From NCBI RefSeq assembly GCF_004345675.1, contig NZ_SLWU01000009.1:29066-93065 (forward strand): a stretch of 64,000 bases of DNA, written 5' to 3'. Source of the stretch: Caldanaerobacter subterraneus. Lineage in GTDB: Bacteria; Bacillota; Thermoanaerobacteria; Thermoanaerobacterales; Thermoanaerobacteraceae. Positions within the stretch are counted from its first letter, which is position 1. Each line of letters opens with the position of its first letter. The translations under genes and the position numbers were made by a program. Positions 35,937-45,222 of this stretch are shown piece by piece. The notes under the pieces are model-generated. The model worked only from the letters and a program-made list of their open reading frames with translations, was not told the DNA's origin and did not search any database.

Positions 35937-35970
35937 AAAAAAATGGCAAAGCCCCCAACAAACGTTGGGG
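35937..35970 (-). terminator. Terminator after hydA
   Basis: CCCCAAC/GTTGGGG with a 4-base loop is followed by a seven-T run on the minus strand. Confidence 0.75.
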
Positions 35971-35978
35971 ACCTTCCT

Positions 35979-37724
35979 TTATTTCACGAGAGGATAAAGC
36001 TCTTTCCTTGAATAGTGGGTGTGCAGAAGTTCGTGAGATTTCTCGCTCAAAGGATGACCCAGGAATTCCTCGTAAAGCCTCTTTATCGCCGGGTTCTCGT
36101 GGGACTTTCTTATAGGCAGGTTCTTGTCTATCTCGTAAATTGCCTTTGCCCTTAATTTCTTGACTTCTTCCATCTCGTTAGGATTGTGGATTGGCTGTCC
36201 TCCACCCATTATACAGCCACCTGGGCATCCCATCACTTCTATAAAGTGATACTCGACTTCTCCTGCCTTTACCTTGTCAAGGAGCTTCTTAGCATTTCCT
36301 GTTCCATTGGCAATAGCAATCTTTATATCCATCCCGTCAATTGTTATTGTAGCCTCTCTCACACCTTCTAAACCTCTCACTTCTTCAAAATCTATCTTCC
36401 CTATATCTCTTCCCTCTACAATTTCAGCGACAGTCCTTAATGCTGCCTCCATGACACCGCCTGTAGCCCCAAATATGGCACCTGCTCCTGTAGACATGCC
36501 TAAAGGCTCATCAAATTCTTCATCTTTTAAGTTCACAAAATCGATTCCCATCTCTTTTATCATTCTCGCAAGCTCTCTTGTGGTAAGCACGGCATCCACA
36601 TCTTTCATTCCATTTCTTATCATCTCTTCTCTTTCAATCTCAAGCTTCTTCGCTGTACATGGCATTATTGACACTACGAATATATCTTTAGGGTCAAGCC
36701 CTTTTTTCTCCGCGTAGTAGCTCTTTACCAGTGCCCCCATCATCATGTGAGGAGATTTGCAGGTGGAGAGATTGTCTATAAACTCCGGATAGTACTTCTC
36801 ACAGAAAGCTATCCAGCCAGGGCTGCAGGAGGTTATCATAGGAAGCTTTCCGCCATGTTTTATTCTCTCTAAAAGCTCAGAACCCTCTTCCATTATCGTG
36901 AGGTCTGCTGCAAAGTTTGTATCAAATACCGCATCAAATCCCATTCTCCTCAGTGCTGCTGCCATCTTCCCCGTGACAATGGTACCAACAGGCATTCCAA
37001 ACTCTTCTCCTAATGCTACCCTTACAGCTGGAGCAGTCTGAGCTACAACGTATTTTTTGTCATCTGCCAAAGCTTCATAAACCCTCTTTGTATGGTCTTT
37101 TTCGTATATAGCTCCAACAGGACATACCATTATGCACTGGCCACAGCTAATACAGGGTGAATCCTTTAAGCTTCTTCCAAAAGATGGAGCTACCATTGTC
37201 TTAAATCCTCTGTTTACCATTCCAATAGCAAATACATTCTGAACTTCTGAGCACACTGCAACACATCTTCTGCAGAGCACACACTTATTAGGGTCTCTCA
37301 CAACTGCAGGTGAACCATCATCTATAGGGTATCTTATATTTTCCCCTTCAAACCTTATTTCCTCTACTCCAAGTCTTTTAGCAAGGGCTTGAAGCTCACA
37401 ATTGGTGCTTCTTACACAGGTCAAGCAGTTTCTATCATGATTTGACAGTATGAGTTCAAGATTTAGCCTGCGAGCTTCCCTTATCTTTGGAGTATTGGTA
37501 TAGACTTTCATCCCATCAAACACGGGGTAGGTGCAGGAAGTCTGTAAATTCCTTACTCCCTCTATCTCAACTAGACATATGCGACAAGCCCCAATTTGAT
37601 TTATCTCTTTCAAATAGCAAAGAGTAGGTATGTCTATGCCGGCTTCTTTTGCCGCTTCCAGTACCGTATAGTAGGAAGGCACTTCTACAGTTATGCCATC
37701 TATTGTAACGCGAACTTTGTCCAT
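35979..37724 (-). CDS. hydA: HydA, catalytic subunit of the NAD-linked [FeFe] hydrogenase
   Basis: HydA makes or oxidises H2 at the H-cluster in a multisubunit, probably electron-bifurcating enzyme using NADH and ferredoxin. Order: 2Fe-2S domain (GACRICLVEI, about 40-60), His-Cys3 4Fe-4S (HDRNCLTCVRSTNC), two 4Fe-4S sites (CVLCRRCVAVC, CISCGQCIMVCP), then the H-domain with TSCSPGW, MPCTAKKLE and CPGGCIMGGGQP. A small-subunit-like C-terminal tail follows. It is the last gene of the operon; 581 residues match group A subunits of this class. Confidence 0.95.
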   Translation of the reverse strand: MDKVRVTIDGITVEVPSYYTVLEAAKEAGIDIPTLCYLKEINQIGACRICLVEIEGVRNLQTSCTYPVFDGMKVYTNTPKIREARRLNLELILSNHDRNCLTCVRSTNCELQALAKRLGVEEIRFEGENIRYPIDDGSPAVVRDPNKCVLCRRCVAVCSEVQNVFAIGMVNRGFKTMVAPSFGRSLKDSPCISCGQCIMVCPVGAIYEKDHTKRVYEALADDKKYVVAQTAPAVRVALGEEFGMPVGTIVTGKMAAALRRMGFDAVFDTNFAADLTIMEEGSELLERIKHGGKLPMITSCSPGWIAFCEKYYPEFIDNLSTCKSPHMMMGALVKSYYAEKKGLDPKDIFVVSIMPCTAKKLEIEREEMIRNGMKDVDAVLTTRELARMIKEMGIDFVNLKDEEFDEPLGMSTGAGAIFGATGGVMEAALRTVAEIVEGRDIGKIDFEEVRGLEGVREATITIDGMDIKIAIANGTGNAKKLLDKVKAGEVEYHFIEVMGCPGGCIMGGGQPIHNPNEMEEVKKLRAKAIYEIDKNLPIRKSHENPAIKRLYEEFLGHPLSEKSHELLHTHYSRKELYPLVK

Positions 37725-37745
37725 CCTTTTACACTCCTTCCTCTT

Positions 37746-39536
37746 TTATTTTTTGTATATTGCGCCAAACGGACACTTATCAATACATGTTCCGCACTTA
37801 ATACACTTCTCTTGGTCAATCACATAAGGCGTCTTTGGCTTACCAAAAATAGCACCCACAGGGCAGTTCTTTGCACAAATTCCACAGGCTTTGCACTTTT
37901 CAGGATCTATAACAAAGCTTAAAAGCGCTGTACATACACCGGCAGGGCACCTTTTTTCTTTTATGTGGGCCTCATATTCGTGCCTGAAATATCTCAAAGT
38001 AGAAAGTACAGGATTGGGTGCTGTCTGTCCAAGACCACATAGAGCCGTTGCCTTTATGGTCTTTGCCAGTTCTTCTAACTTTTCGATATCTCCTTCTTCT
38101 CCTTTTCCGGAAGTTATCTTATCCAAAAGCTCCAGCATCCTCTTCGTACCAATCCTACAAGGAGCACACTTACCGCAGGATTCATCGACAGTAAACTCGA
38201 GGAAGAACTTCGCCACATTGACCATACATGTGTCTTCATCCATCACAACAAGTCCGCCAGAGCCCATCATCGCACCTGCACTGGTTAAAGAATCATAATC
38301 AATCGGAGTATCTAAAAGCTCTGCCGGTATGCATCCGCCAGAAGGACCGCCTATCTGAACAGCTTTGAATTTCTTTCCTCCGGGTATTCCTCCGCCTATT
38401 TCGTATATGATTTCTCTTAAAGTTGTACCCATAGGCACTTCAATGAGTCCGGTGTTATTCACCTTACCGGTGAGAGCAAAAACTTTCGTTCCTTTAGATT
38501 TTTCTGTTCCAATGCTTGCGAACCATTCTCCGCCGTTTAATATGATGGGAGGAATATTTGCAAAAGTCTCCACGTTATTTATAATTGTAGGTTTGCCCCA
38601 TACACCCTTTACCGCCGGGAAGGGGGGTCTTGGCCTCGGCTCTCCTCTTTTACCCATAATAGAGTTTAAAAGAGCTGTCTCTTCACCGCAGACAAAAGCA
38701 CCTGCTCCAAGCCTTATTTCAATGTCAAAGTCAAACCCTGTGCCAAATATATCCTTTCCTAAAAGTCCGTACTCTCTCGCCTGCTGAATCGCAATCTTAA
38801 GCCTTTTTACAGCCAGAGGATACTCTGCTCTCACGTATATATAACCGTGATTTGCACCTATTGCATATCCAGCTATTGCCATTGCTTCTAAAACACTGTG
38901 GGGGTCTCCTTCCAATATGCTTCTATCCATGAAAGCGCCAGGGTCTCCTTCATCAGCATTGCACACAACATATTTAGGGGTTTCTTTCTGCTTGTAAGCA
39001 AATTCCCATTTCACACCTGTTGGGAATCCGCCACCGCCTCTTCCCCTTAATCCTGATTTTTTGACCTCTTCAATTACTTGCTCAGGAGTCATCTCTGTAA
39101 GAACCTTCGCAAGCGCTTTATACCCGTCAAAAGCAATAGCTTCTCTTATGTCTTCAGGGTTTATCACACCGCAGTTTCTAAGAGCAATTCTTCTCTGTTT
39201 CCTGAAGAAAGGTGTCTCCTCCAACGGCTTTATAGCTTTTTCTTCTAGGCTCTCGCCGTAGATGTACTTTCTGACAGGTCTTCCCTTTAAAAGATGCTCC
39301 TCTACAATTTCAGGCACATACTCTGGCTTTACTCTGCTGTAAAAAACCCCTTCCGGGTAAACTACCACAACAGGACCCAGCTCGCAGAGTCCAAAGCATC
39401 CTGTCCTCACAACCAGTATTTCTTTGTCCAAACCCGCTTTTTTAATCTCTTCTATGAAACGTTCAGCTACCTCGTCAGAACCTGATGAAGTACAGCCAGT
39501 TCCACCACATACCATTACGTGAGACCTGTAAAGCAT
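37746..39536 (-). CDS. hydB: HydB, NuoF-like flavoprotein subunit of the hydrogenase
   Basis: HydB binds FMN and NAD and passes electrons to HydA. An N-terminal thioredoxin-like 2Fe-2S domain (about 5-85) precedes the NuoF core ([13 protein letters not shown] for [16 protein letters not shown] for NAD) and the 4Fe-4S site [12 protein letters not shown]. Two ferredoxin-type clusters close the protein ([24 protein letters not shown]). The length of 596 residues is typical of bifurcating HydB. Confidence 0.95.
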   Translation of the reverse strand: MLYRSHVMVCGGTGCTSSGSDEVAERFIEEIKKAGLDKEILVVRTGCFGLCELGPVVVVYPEGVFYSRVKPEYVPEIVEEHLLKGRPVRKYIYGESLEEKAIKPLEETPFFRKQRRIALRNCGVINPEDIREAIAFDGYKALAKVLTEMTPEQVIEEVKKSGLRGRGGGGFPTGVKWEFAYKQKETPKYVVCNADEGDPGAFMDRSILEGDPHSVLEAMAIAGYAIGANHGYIYVRAEYPLAVKRLKIAIQQAREYGLLGKDIFGTGFDFDIEIRLGAGAFVCGEETALLNSIMGKRGEPRPRPPFPAVKGVWGKPTIINNVETFANIPPIILNGGEWFASIGTEKSKGTKVFALTGKVNNTGLIEVPMGTTLREIIYEIGGGIPGGKKFKAVQIGGPSGGCIPAELLDTPIDYDSLTSAGAMMGSGGLVVMDEDTCMVNVAKFFLEFTVDESCGKCAPCRIGTKRMLELLDKITSGKGEEGDIEKLEELAKTIKATALCGLGQTAPNPVLSTLRYFRHEYEAHIKEKRCPAGVCTALLSFVIDPEKCKACGICAKNCPVGAIFGKPKTPYVIDQEKCIKCGTCIDKCPFGAIYKK

Positions 39537-39551
39537 CTAATATCCCTCCTC

Positions 39552-39917
39552 TTACTCGTAATTTTCTATAGTCCATTCCCTGATTGGGTGGCCATTTATC
39601 ACATGTTCCACTACTATTTGTCTTGCCTTCTTTTCATCAACCTTTACATAAGTGACTTTCTCCTGCCCCGGCATATAAACATCGACAATCGGCTCTAACT
39701 TGCACATGCCTATACATCCTGTCTCTGTCACAAGCACATTTGTCACATTTCTCTTTGCCAGTTCGTCCAGTATTGCCATCATAACCTGCCTTGCCCCTGC
39801 TGCAATGCCACAAGTAGCCATTCCAACAGCAATTCTTACTCCCGACCTATCTTTTCTGAGGTTTATCTTTTCAAGAGTTTCCTTTCTAATCCTTTCTAAT
39901 TCTTCTAATGTCTTCAT
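39552..39917 (-). CDS. Thioredoxin-like 2Fe-2S ferredoxin subunit (HydD-like)
   Basis: The 121-residue protein has a thioredoxin-like 2Fe-2S fold: VGMATCGIAAGARQV and TETGCIGMCKLEP hold the four cysteines. It resembles the N-terminal domain of HydB and is found as a fourth component in tetrameric clostridial hydrogenase operons. Confidence 0.88.
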   Translation of the reverse strand: MKTLEELERIRKETLEKINLRKDRSGVRIAVGMATCGIAAGARQVMMAILDELAKRNVTNVLVTETGCIGMCKLEPIVDVYMPGQEKVTYVKVDEKKARQIVVEHVINGHPIREWTIENYE

Positions 39918-39919
39918 TT

Positions 39920-40468
39920 TTACACCTCCATTTCACTTTTCTTCATTCCCTCTTCTACATACTCTCTTATCCATGAGAGCACTCTTACATCATTCAAATT
40001 CACGTCTTTTAGAACTTCTCTAATCTTTTTTGTGTCAAATTCAAACTCTCGACTGCCTTTTTTAAATCTATAGACAATATCAATCTGCGGTGCTGACATT
40101 ATTAAAGACACAATTGTAGAAGCTATATCCCCTATTGGAATGAGATTCACACTGGAAAGTTTAAAAGTCCCTTTTATCCTCGTGCCCTTTCCTTCTTCAG
40201 AGAAAATTTCGAAAGTTCCTTCGCACTCTTCTGTCAGTTCCTTAAAAAGCGGAATACCCAGTCCAACTCTTCTTTCTTTTCGCGTTGTGACAAAAGGACT
40301 TGTCACTTTTTCTAAAAATTCCTTTTTCATCCCACATCCATCATCTTTAACATAAACTGTCAAAAGGTCTTCCTGGGGATTTTCTTCTATTTCAATTTCA
40401 ACATTTTTCGCTCCAGCTCTTACGCTATTTTGAGCCAAATCTAGTATATAGAGAGCCAACTCTTTCAT
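39920..40468 (-). CDS. HATPase-domain protein in the hydrogenase operon
   Basis: The 182-residue protein has a GHKL ATPase domain: the N-box is LDLAQNSVRAGAKN and the G1-box VKDDGCGM, followed by SPFVTTRKERRVGLGIPLFK. No phospho-accepting His domain or sensor is present. It is the second gene of the hydrogenase operon. It could be a regulator, or a partner of the similar RsbW-like protein at 43523; the role is not established. Confidence 0.8.
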   Translation of the reverse strand: MKELALYILDLAQNSVRAGAKNVEIEIEENPQEDLLTVYVKDDGCGMKKEFLEKVTSPFVTTRKERRVGLGIPLFKELTEECEGTFEIFSEEGKGTRIKGTFKLSSVNLIPIGDIASTIVSLIMSAPQIDIVYRFKKGSREFEFDTKKIREVLKDVNLNDVRVLSWIREYVEEGMKKSEMEV

Positions 40469-40481
40469 GGTTTATAAATCC

Positions 40482-40991
40482 CTATTCAAATTTTTTCAGT
40501 ATTTCATCCACGTCATTAGGAGTAAGCCTTCCAAAAACTTCGCCGTTTATCATCATAACGGGTGCAAGTGCACATGCTCCAAGGCATCTTGTTGGCTCCA
40601 GAGAAAATTTACCGTCTTCTGTTGTCTCCCCTACCTCTATGCCCAACTTTTCCTTAATTTTTTCCAGCAACATAGCAGCTCCTCTAACATAACAAGCAGT
40701 TCCCATGCAAAGGTTTATTTTGTACTTTCCAGAAGGCTTCAGAGTAAATCTTGAATAAAAGGTCGAAATCCCGAATATCTCCGTCAAAGGAACCTTCATC
40801 TCCTGTGAGATGAAAAGCTGAACTTCTATGGGAAGATATCCAAAAATCTCTTGAGCGTCATTCATGACAGCAATTAGTGAACCGGGGATTTCTCTGTAAT
40901 CTTCTATTGACTTTTTGAACTTCTCAACCTTATCTTTGCCAAACTTCTCTACAAGCTTTTCTTCCAAACTTGCTTCTTTCATGCCCTGCAT
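40482..40991 (-). CDS. hydC: HydC, NuoE-like 2Fe-2S subunit of the hydrogenase
   Basis: HydC is the small NuoE-type subunit that hands electrons to or from HydB. Cysteines for the 2Fe-2S cluster are in CMGTACYVRGA and CLGACALAP. The ATG follows AAGGAGGG. It is the first gene of the operon hydC-HATPase-2Fe2S-hydB-hydA. Confidence 0.94.
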   Translation of the reverse strand: MQGMKEASLEEKLVEKFGKDKVEKFKKSIEDYREIPGSLIAVMNDAQEIFGYLPIEVQLFISQEMKVPLTEIFGISTFYSRFTLKPSGKYKINLCMGTACYVRGAAMLLEKIKEKLGIEVGETTEDGKFSLEPTRCLGACALAPVMMINGEVFGRLTPNDVDEILKKFE

Positions 40992-41063
40992 CGCCTTTCC
41001 CTCCTTGAATGAGAAATTTCACAAAATTTTCATCATAGCACTTTTAATTCATCATTCGTTAAT

Positions 41064-41095
41064 ATTATATCATAATTTCATTAATTTTTTAACAA
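41064..41095 (-). promoter_or_regulatory. Hydrogenase operon promoter with Rex-like operator
   Basis: On the minus strand an extended -10 TGATATAAT (-10 at 41064-41069) is preceded, at the -35 position, by TTGTTAA-AAAA-TTAATGA (41078-41095). This fits the Rex box TTGTTAA-N4-TTAACAA except for two positions. Rex is the NADH/NAD-sensing repressor of fermentation genes in clostridia. Confidence 0.6.
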
Positions 41096-41157
41096 ACATT
41101 TATAAAAAAATTTTATTTTCTGATAATCACAACCATTTTGGTAGGATTACAAAAAAA

Positions 41158-41865
41158 TTAGCAACCACAAAGCCAATCCACAATGCTTTTCAATGATAAG
41201 TCACAAGGTAGGAATTCTTCTCTTTCCGAAATATACCCCAGATGATGAGCATCAGAAGAGCTTATTATTCTATACTTTTTACATTCTGGATGCTCTTTTA
41301 AAAAAACTTTTTTGTCAGTGCTCTTAGATATTTCAATTGTTGATAAATTTTTTATATTAGGAATAAACCCAAGATTAGAAATAATGCTGTAACTTCCCCT
41401 ATTCACATGGGCAGGAACCGCAGCCCCCCTCCCCTCTATGTATTGAAAAATCTCGCTTATAGTAAAATTAGAAGATACTAACAATAAATTCTCTACTTCT
41501 CCTATTTCCCTATCCTCATCGTCCATTATAATCTGCTTCCCAAAGATTGTTTTATTATTTTTTATTTTAGTCATATTTTTGTCAATAATTTCACTAAATT
41601 TGATACACTCTTCCACTGAATAAAAATAACACAGCACATGTACTTCTTCTTTAGTTTGCACTTCTATCCCAGGAACCACTATTAGGCCTTTTTTCCTCCC
41701 AATTCTATAAACAGCTTCTACATTTAAAGCTGAGTTGTGGTCTGTCACTGCGATTACATCTAGTCCCTTTAGGAGAGCCATATTGACTATGTTGTTAGGT
41801 GTCATATCATCGGATGCGCAGGGAGACAGACAGGTGTGAATGTGAAGGTCATAGTAAACCATCAT
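41158..41865 (-). CDS. PHP domain phosphoesterase
   Basis: The PHP metal sites are visible: YDLHIHTCLSPC, VTDHNSA, HVNRGS and SSDAHHLGY. Such small PHP proteins act as phosphatases or nucleases. It overlaps the preceding DRTGG gene by 4 bases and closes the sensory-hydrogenase operon, so a phosphatase in that signalling chain is plausible. Confidence 0.85.
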   Translation of the reverse strand: MMVYYDLHIHTCLSPCASDDMTPNNIVNMALLKGLDVIAVTDHNSALNVEAVYRIGRKKGLIVVPGIEVQTKEEVHVLCYFYSVEECIKFSEIIDKNMTKIKNNKTIFGKQIIMDDEDREIGEVENLLLVSSNFTISEIFQYIEGRGAAVPAHVNRGSYSIISNLGFIPNIKNLSTIEISKSTDKKVFLKEHPECKKYRIISSSDAHHLGYISEREEFLPCDLSLKSIVDWLCGC

Positions 41866-42197
41866 TTCATCATCTCGTGCAGTATTATTGCCGCCTCATA
41901 AGAAGTTCCAGAAAAACTCAAAACAGGAATGCCCTCTTCTTCAGCCTTTGCTTTTGCATCTTCGTCTAACTTGACATTCTCTGGCAAAATCACACAGCTT
42001 ATTTCAGAAAGAAGAGCTACAGCTATAACATTTATGTGGCTTTGAATGGTTATCCAAGCATCCTTCGCCTTTGCATGAGACATAACCCAGCTTAACAAAT
42101 CGCAAATATACACTCCCTCAATTTCTCTATCGATCCCCTTCTCTCCCGCTACTAATGAAAAACCTTTTTTAAGAAGATTTTCTACTTTAATACCCAT
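41862..42197 (-). CDS. DRTGG domain protein (first)
   Basis: The 111-residue protein consists of one DRTGG-like domain (IEGVYICDLLSWVMSHAKAKDAWITI; core about 20-100). DRTGG domains occur beside CBS and phosphotransacetylase domains and are thought to bind a ligand, but none is established. It is coupled to the PHP gene. Confidence 0.75.
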   Translation of the reverse strand: MGIKVENLLKKGFSLVAGEKGIDREIEGVYICDLLSWVMSHAKAKDAWITIQSHINVIAVALLSEISCVILPENVKLDEDAKAKAEEEGIPVLSFSGTSYEAAIILHEMMK

Positions 42198-42214
42198 ACA
42201 TTCTCCTCTCCTTT

Positions 42215-43510
42215 TTACTTAATAACAGGTGGTTTTTTCCCCGCTAGATCATTTAACTCTTCCGCTAAGGCTTTTATTTTATCCTTCAAAATGAAGATAC
42301 AGTCATTTTCTGTAGCACAGCCTTTTACAATGTCCTCTGCTAAAGCCCTGCAACTGGGAGACCCGCAAGATCCGCAGTCTAAACCTGGCAAAGTCTTGTG
42401 AGTTCTGTCTATTTCTTTCATCATTTCCAGTGCTTTAGAAATATCTTTGTCTAGCTTCATCACTTCACTTTTTTCTATTTTCTTTATCCACTTCACCTCT
42501 TCAAAACTTACAAGGTCTTCATCTACGGGAGGTTGTTCCCTCTTTGGCAGACTTTCAGCCAACTTCCTTATTCTATTTTTAGCAACAAAAGGATTCTCAA
42601 CTGTCAGAGGTCCTCCTATACATCCGCCTATGCACGCTAGCCCCTCAAAAAAATCTAAATCACTCAATTTCCCAAGTTCTATCTCTTCTAAGACATCAAT
42701 GACATTGTGTATCCCATCTACATATATGCTATTTTCTGTAAAAGTACCAAAAGCTTCTCCTCCTGAATTAGCCCATCCTACTCCTATCATGGTAGCTTTG
42801 CGCAAATCTCTTACTACAGTAGTTTTCGCTTTTTCAAGTATTTTCCCGTATATTTCCTTCATTGAAAAAGCTCCATCAATCTTGGATTTCTCTAGGCCTA
42901 CTGGATTTCTTATGCTTGTCACTTTAGCAGCACAGGGAGATATAAAGAAAACTCCTATTTCTTCTTCTTTAAGCCCTGTTTTCTTCACTGCCTGTTTTTT
43001 TGCAATTATTGCAGCTGTGTCCATAGGAGAACATATATTAAGAAGATGGTCAATAAGAGATGGAAACCTAATCTGTATGAGCCTTACAACAGCAGGACAT
43101 GCAGAAGAAATTACGGGTCTTTTCAAGTTCCCCTTCTGTAAAGCTTCTCTTGTAAATTTAGAAACAATCTCTGCAGCATAAGCTACTTCAAACACCTCAT
43201 CAAATCCAATATCTAAAAGAGCACTCAATATCTGGTTGATAGACAAGTCTTTAAACTGCCCGTATAGAGAAGGAGCAGGAAGAGCAATTTTATACCTGAA
43301 ATTTTTCATAATTTCCAAACTATCTGTAACAGCCAGTTTGGCATGATATGGGCAGACTCTTATGCATTCTCCACAGTCAATACATCTTTCATTTATAATC
43401 CTGGCTTTCCCTTCTCTTACCCTTATGGCCTCCGTGGGACACCTCTTTATGCAGTTGGTACATCCTCTGCACCTGTCCTTATCCAAAGTCACAGAATGAA
43501 AATAAGTCAT
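42215..43510 (-). CDS. hydS: HydS-type sensory [FeFe] hydrogenase (group C/D)
   Basis: Two N-terminal 4Fe-4S sites (CRGCTNCIKRCP, CIDCGECIRVCP) precede an H-cluster domain with divergent motifs: SSACPAV instead of TSCxP, SPCAAKVTS instead of MPCxxKxxE, and CIGGCIGGPLTVEN. The alanine in SSACP replaces the proton-relay cysteine, as known for sensory enzymes such as Thermoanaerobacter HydS. A C-terminal Fe-S domain (DCGSCGSPSCRALAED) replaces the PAS domain of group C. I start at the ATG at 43508-43510, behind GAGGTG. It is likely an H2 or redox sensor, not a catalytic enzyme. Confidence 0.9.
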   Translation of the reverse strand: MTYFHSVTLDKDRCRGCTNCIKRCPTEAIRVREGKARIINERCIDCGECIRVCPYHAKLAVTDSLEIMKNFRYKIALPAPSLYGQFKDLSINQILSALLDIGFDEVFEVAYAAEIVSKFTREALQKGNLKRPVISSACPAVVRLIQIRFPSLIDHLLNICSPMDTAAIIAKKQAVKKTGLKEEEIGVFFISPCAAKVTSIRNPVGLEKSKIDGAFSMKEIYGKILEKAKTTVVRDLRKATMIGVGWANSGGEAFGTFTENSIYVDGIHNVIDVLEEIELGKLSDLDFFEGLACIGGCIGGPLTVENPFVAKNRIRKLAESLPKREQPPVDEDLVSFEEVKWIKKIEKSEVMKLDKDISKALEMMKEIDRTHKTLPGLDCGSCGSPSCRALAEDIVKGCATENDCIFILKDKIKALAEELNDLAGKKPPVIK

Positions 43511-43522
43511 CTTACACACCTC

Positions 43523-43939
43523 TTAAAACAATATTTCTGCCACTACAACAGTGCCATCTTTACTGCTTTTTATATCCATAAAATCCGAGTTTGCCTTTAT
43601 ATTGGGAAGTCCCATGCCTGCCCCAAATCCCATCTCCCTTATCTCTTCTGGAGCAGTAGAATAGCCTTCCTTCATCGCCAGCTCTATGTCCTCTATGCCA
43701 GGCCCTGTATCTTCCGCTATTATCCTGATCCTGTCCTCAAAAATCTCTATCTTAATAGTCCCTCCGTAAGAATGGATTATGATGTTCATCTCAGCTTCAT
43801 AGCACACTATACAGCTTCTGCGCACTATATCAGGGGCCAAGGAAAGTTGCTTTAAAATTGCCCTTAAATTGCTTGACACCTCTCCAGCAGAATCAAAATC
43901 TCTTGCTTTTACTTCAAATTCCTTACTGTAAAGCGCCAT
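43523..43939 (-). CDS. RsbW-like anti-sigma/serine kinase ATPase
   Basis: The product has a GHKL ATPase fold of the RsbW/SpoIIAB type: CYEAEMNIIIHSYGG (N-box), AEDTGPGIEDIELAMKEG and GFGAGMGLPNIK. I start at the ATG at 43937-43939. It is the gene just before the sensory hydrogenase. It may pass the redox signal as a kinase or partner-switch protein; no anti-sigma target is visible here. Confidence 0.82.
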   Translation of the reverse strand: MALYSKEFEVKARDFDSAGEVSSNLRAILKQLSLAPDIVRRSCIVCYEAEMNIIIHSYGGTIKIEIFEDRIRIIAEDTGPGIEDIELAMKEGYSTAPEEIREMGFGAGMGLPNIKANSDFMDIKSSKDGTVVVAEILF

Positions 43940-44294
43940 TCTTTTCACCACTTCTGCAGGTCAGCCCATTGGAGTATAAAAGCCCACAGGCGATATAAAG
44001 AGGGTATTTCGTCTTCATCACCACAAGGCCTGCTTTTTTTGCCTGTTCCAGCACATCATCTCCTGGGCTTTTCCCTCTTACAAAGATTATACATTTTATG
44101 TCACCCACAACTTCTGCAGTTCTCACCACCTGAACATTAGTAAGGCCTGTCAATAATACTGCTTTTTCATCCCGAGATGCCAGCACATCGCTCATCAAAT
44201 CAGCACCACATGCAGTAAATACTTCCTCTTCCAACTTTTCTTCTCCCAAAAGCACTTGAGCTTCTAAAATCTCTTTTATCTCCCTAAGCTTCAC
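43923..44294 (-). CDS. DRTGG domain protein (second)
   Basis: A single DRTGG-like domain of about 120 residues (VKLREIKEILEAQVLLG, then LTGLTNVQVVRTAEV and CIIFVRGKSPGDDVL). I use the GTG at 44292-44294 with GGGGTG upstream; the longer frame overlaps the preceding gene. It is paired with the first DRTGG protein around the sensory hydrogenase. Confidence 0.75.
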   Translation of the reverse strand: MKLREIKEILEAQVLLGEEKLEEEVFTACGADLMSDVLASRDEKAVLLTGLTNVQVVRTAEVVGDIKCIIFVRGKSPGDDVLEQAKKAGLVVMKTKYPLYIACGLLYSNGLTCRSGEKNGALQ

Positions 44295-44307
44295 AGCAAG
44301 CACCCCG

Positions 44308-45063
44308 CTATTTCGCAATATTTTCTAAAAAATTGTTATAATCTCCCCATGAATTCCACAAAAGCTGCTGCAAAAGTGAAAAAGTATTCTTATCTTTTAA
44401 ACTGCTGGAAATCTCTATCAACTTTACACTGTCTGCTATTTTTTGAACAATCTTGTCGACCTCTCCAGATATCTCTTCCACTTCTTTTTCTTTAAATGCC
44501 TTTTTGTCTTTATTCATCACCTCTACTTTTCTTTTCAATTCTTGTACCTCTTGAGGTTCAATACTTCCATTAAAGCTCTTAAATGAAAGAACAGAAATGT
44601 ACCCCAAAATTTGCTGGAATTCGTCTAATTTGTTTGTAAAATATTCTATTTCTGATGTTAAATTCTTGTCATATTTTATTTTTAAATAAGGCGACTTTTT
44701 GGCATAAACTTCAGGCGTAATCCCTTTAGAACTCATCAAACCTGCAAACTCCAGAGCTTCTTCCTTAGTCAGAAACAAACCTATAACCACTTTATATTTC
44801 TCACCGTCTCCCTCAATAAAAGAAAAAATGCCGTTTAATCTCAGCAAATCTTGGCGATATTTGGCCTCTTCGTATTTGCCGTGAACACTTTCCACTACCT
44901 CAAATCCATCTATTCCTTTTATTGTAATATACTGAGGCTTAGCCTCTTCTTTTGAAATATTTGGTTCCACAACATTTTGCGAAATAAAATAACCAATCAG
45001 CAAAGAAACCAGCGGAATTATAATGATGACTAACAGCACTTCCAGCATTCCCTCGTTTTTCAT
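44308..45063 (-). CDS. Membrane-anchored SPOR-like protein
   Basis: One membrane helix (about 8-27) is followed by a SPOR-like repeat region (GFEVVESVHGKYEEAKYRQ, YKVVIGLFLTKEEALEFAGLM; about 45-125) and a helical tail. SPOR domains bind denuded peptidoglycan. It is the first gene of the sensory-hydrogenase unit, 13 bases before the next start, although a link between the two is not obvious. A TATAAT at 45098-45103 may serve as its promoter. Confidence 0.65.
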   Translation of the reverse strand: MKNEGMLEVLLVIIIIPLVSLLIGYFISQNVVEPNISKEEAKPQYITIKGIDGFEVVESVHGKYEEAKYRQDLLRLNGIFSFIEGDGEKYKVVIGLFLTKEEALEFAGLMSSKGITPEVYAKKSPYLKIKYDKNLTSEIEYFTNKLDEFQQILGYISVLSFKSFNGSIEPQEVQELKRKVEVMNKDKKAFKEKEVEEISGEVDKIVQKIADSVKLIEISSSLKDKNTFSLLQQLLWNSWGDYNNFLENIAK

Positions 45064-45222
45064 CCCATATCTTCCTCTTCTTAATCGTTACACCTATATT
45101 ATACTATACTTTTTCTAAAAATCCTTTAAAAATTTTTTTCTAGGCCTTTTTTACTATTTTGCTCACAAAAAAGAGGTATTTGAAATTTTTTGTCGAATTA
45201 TAAAAGTGAGGTGAAAAAAATT

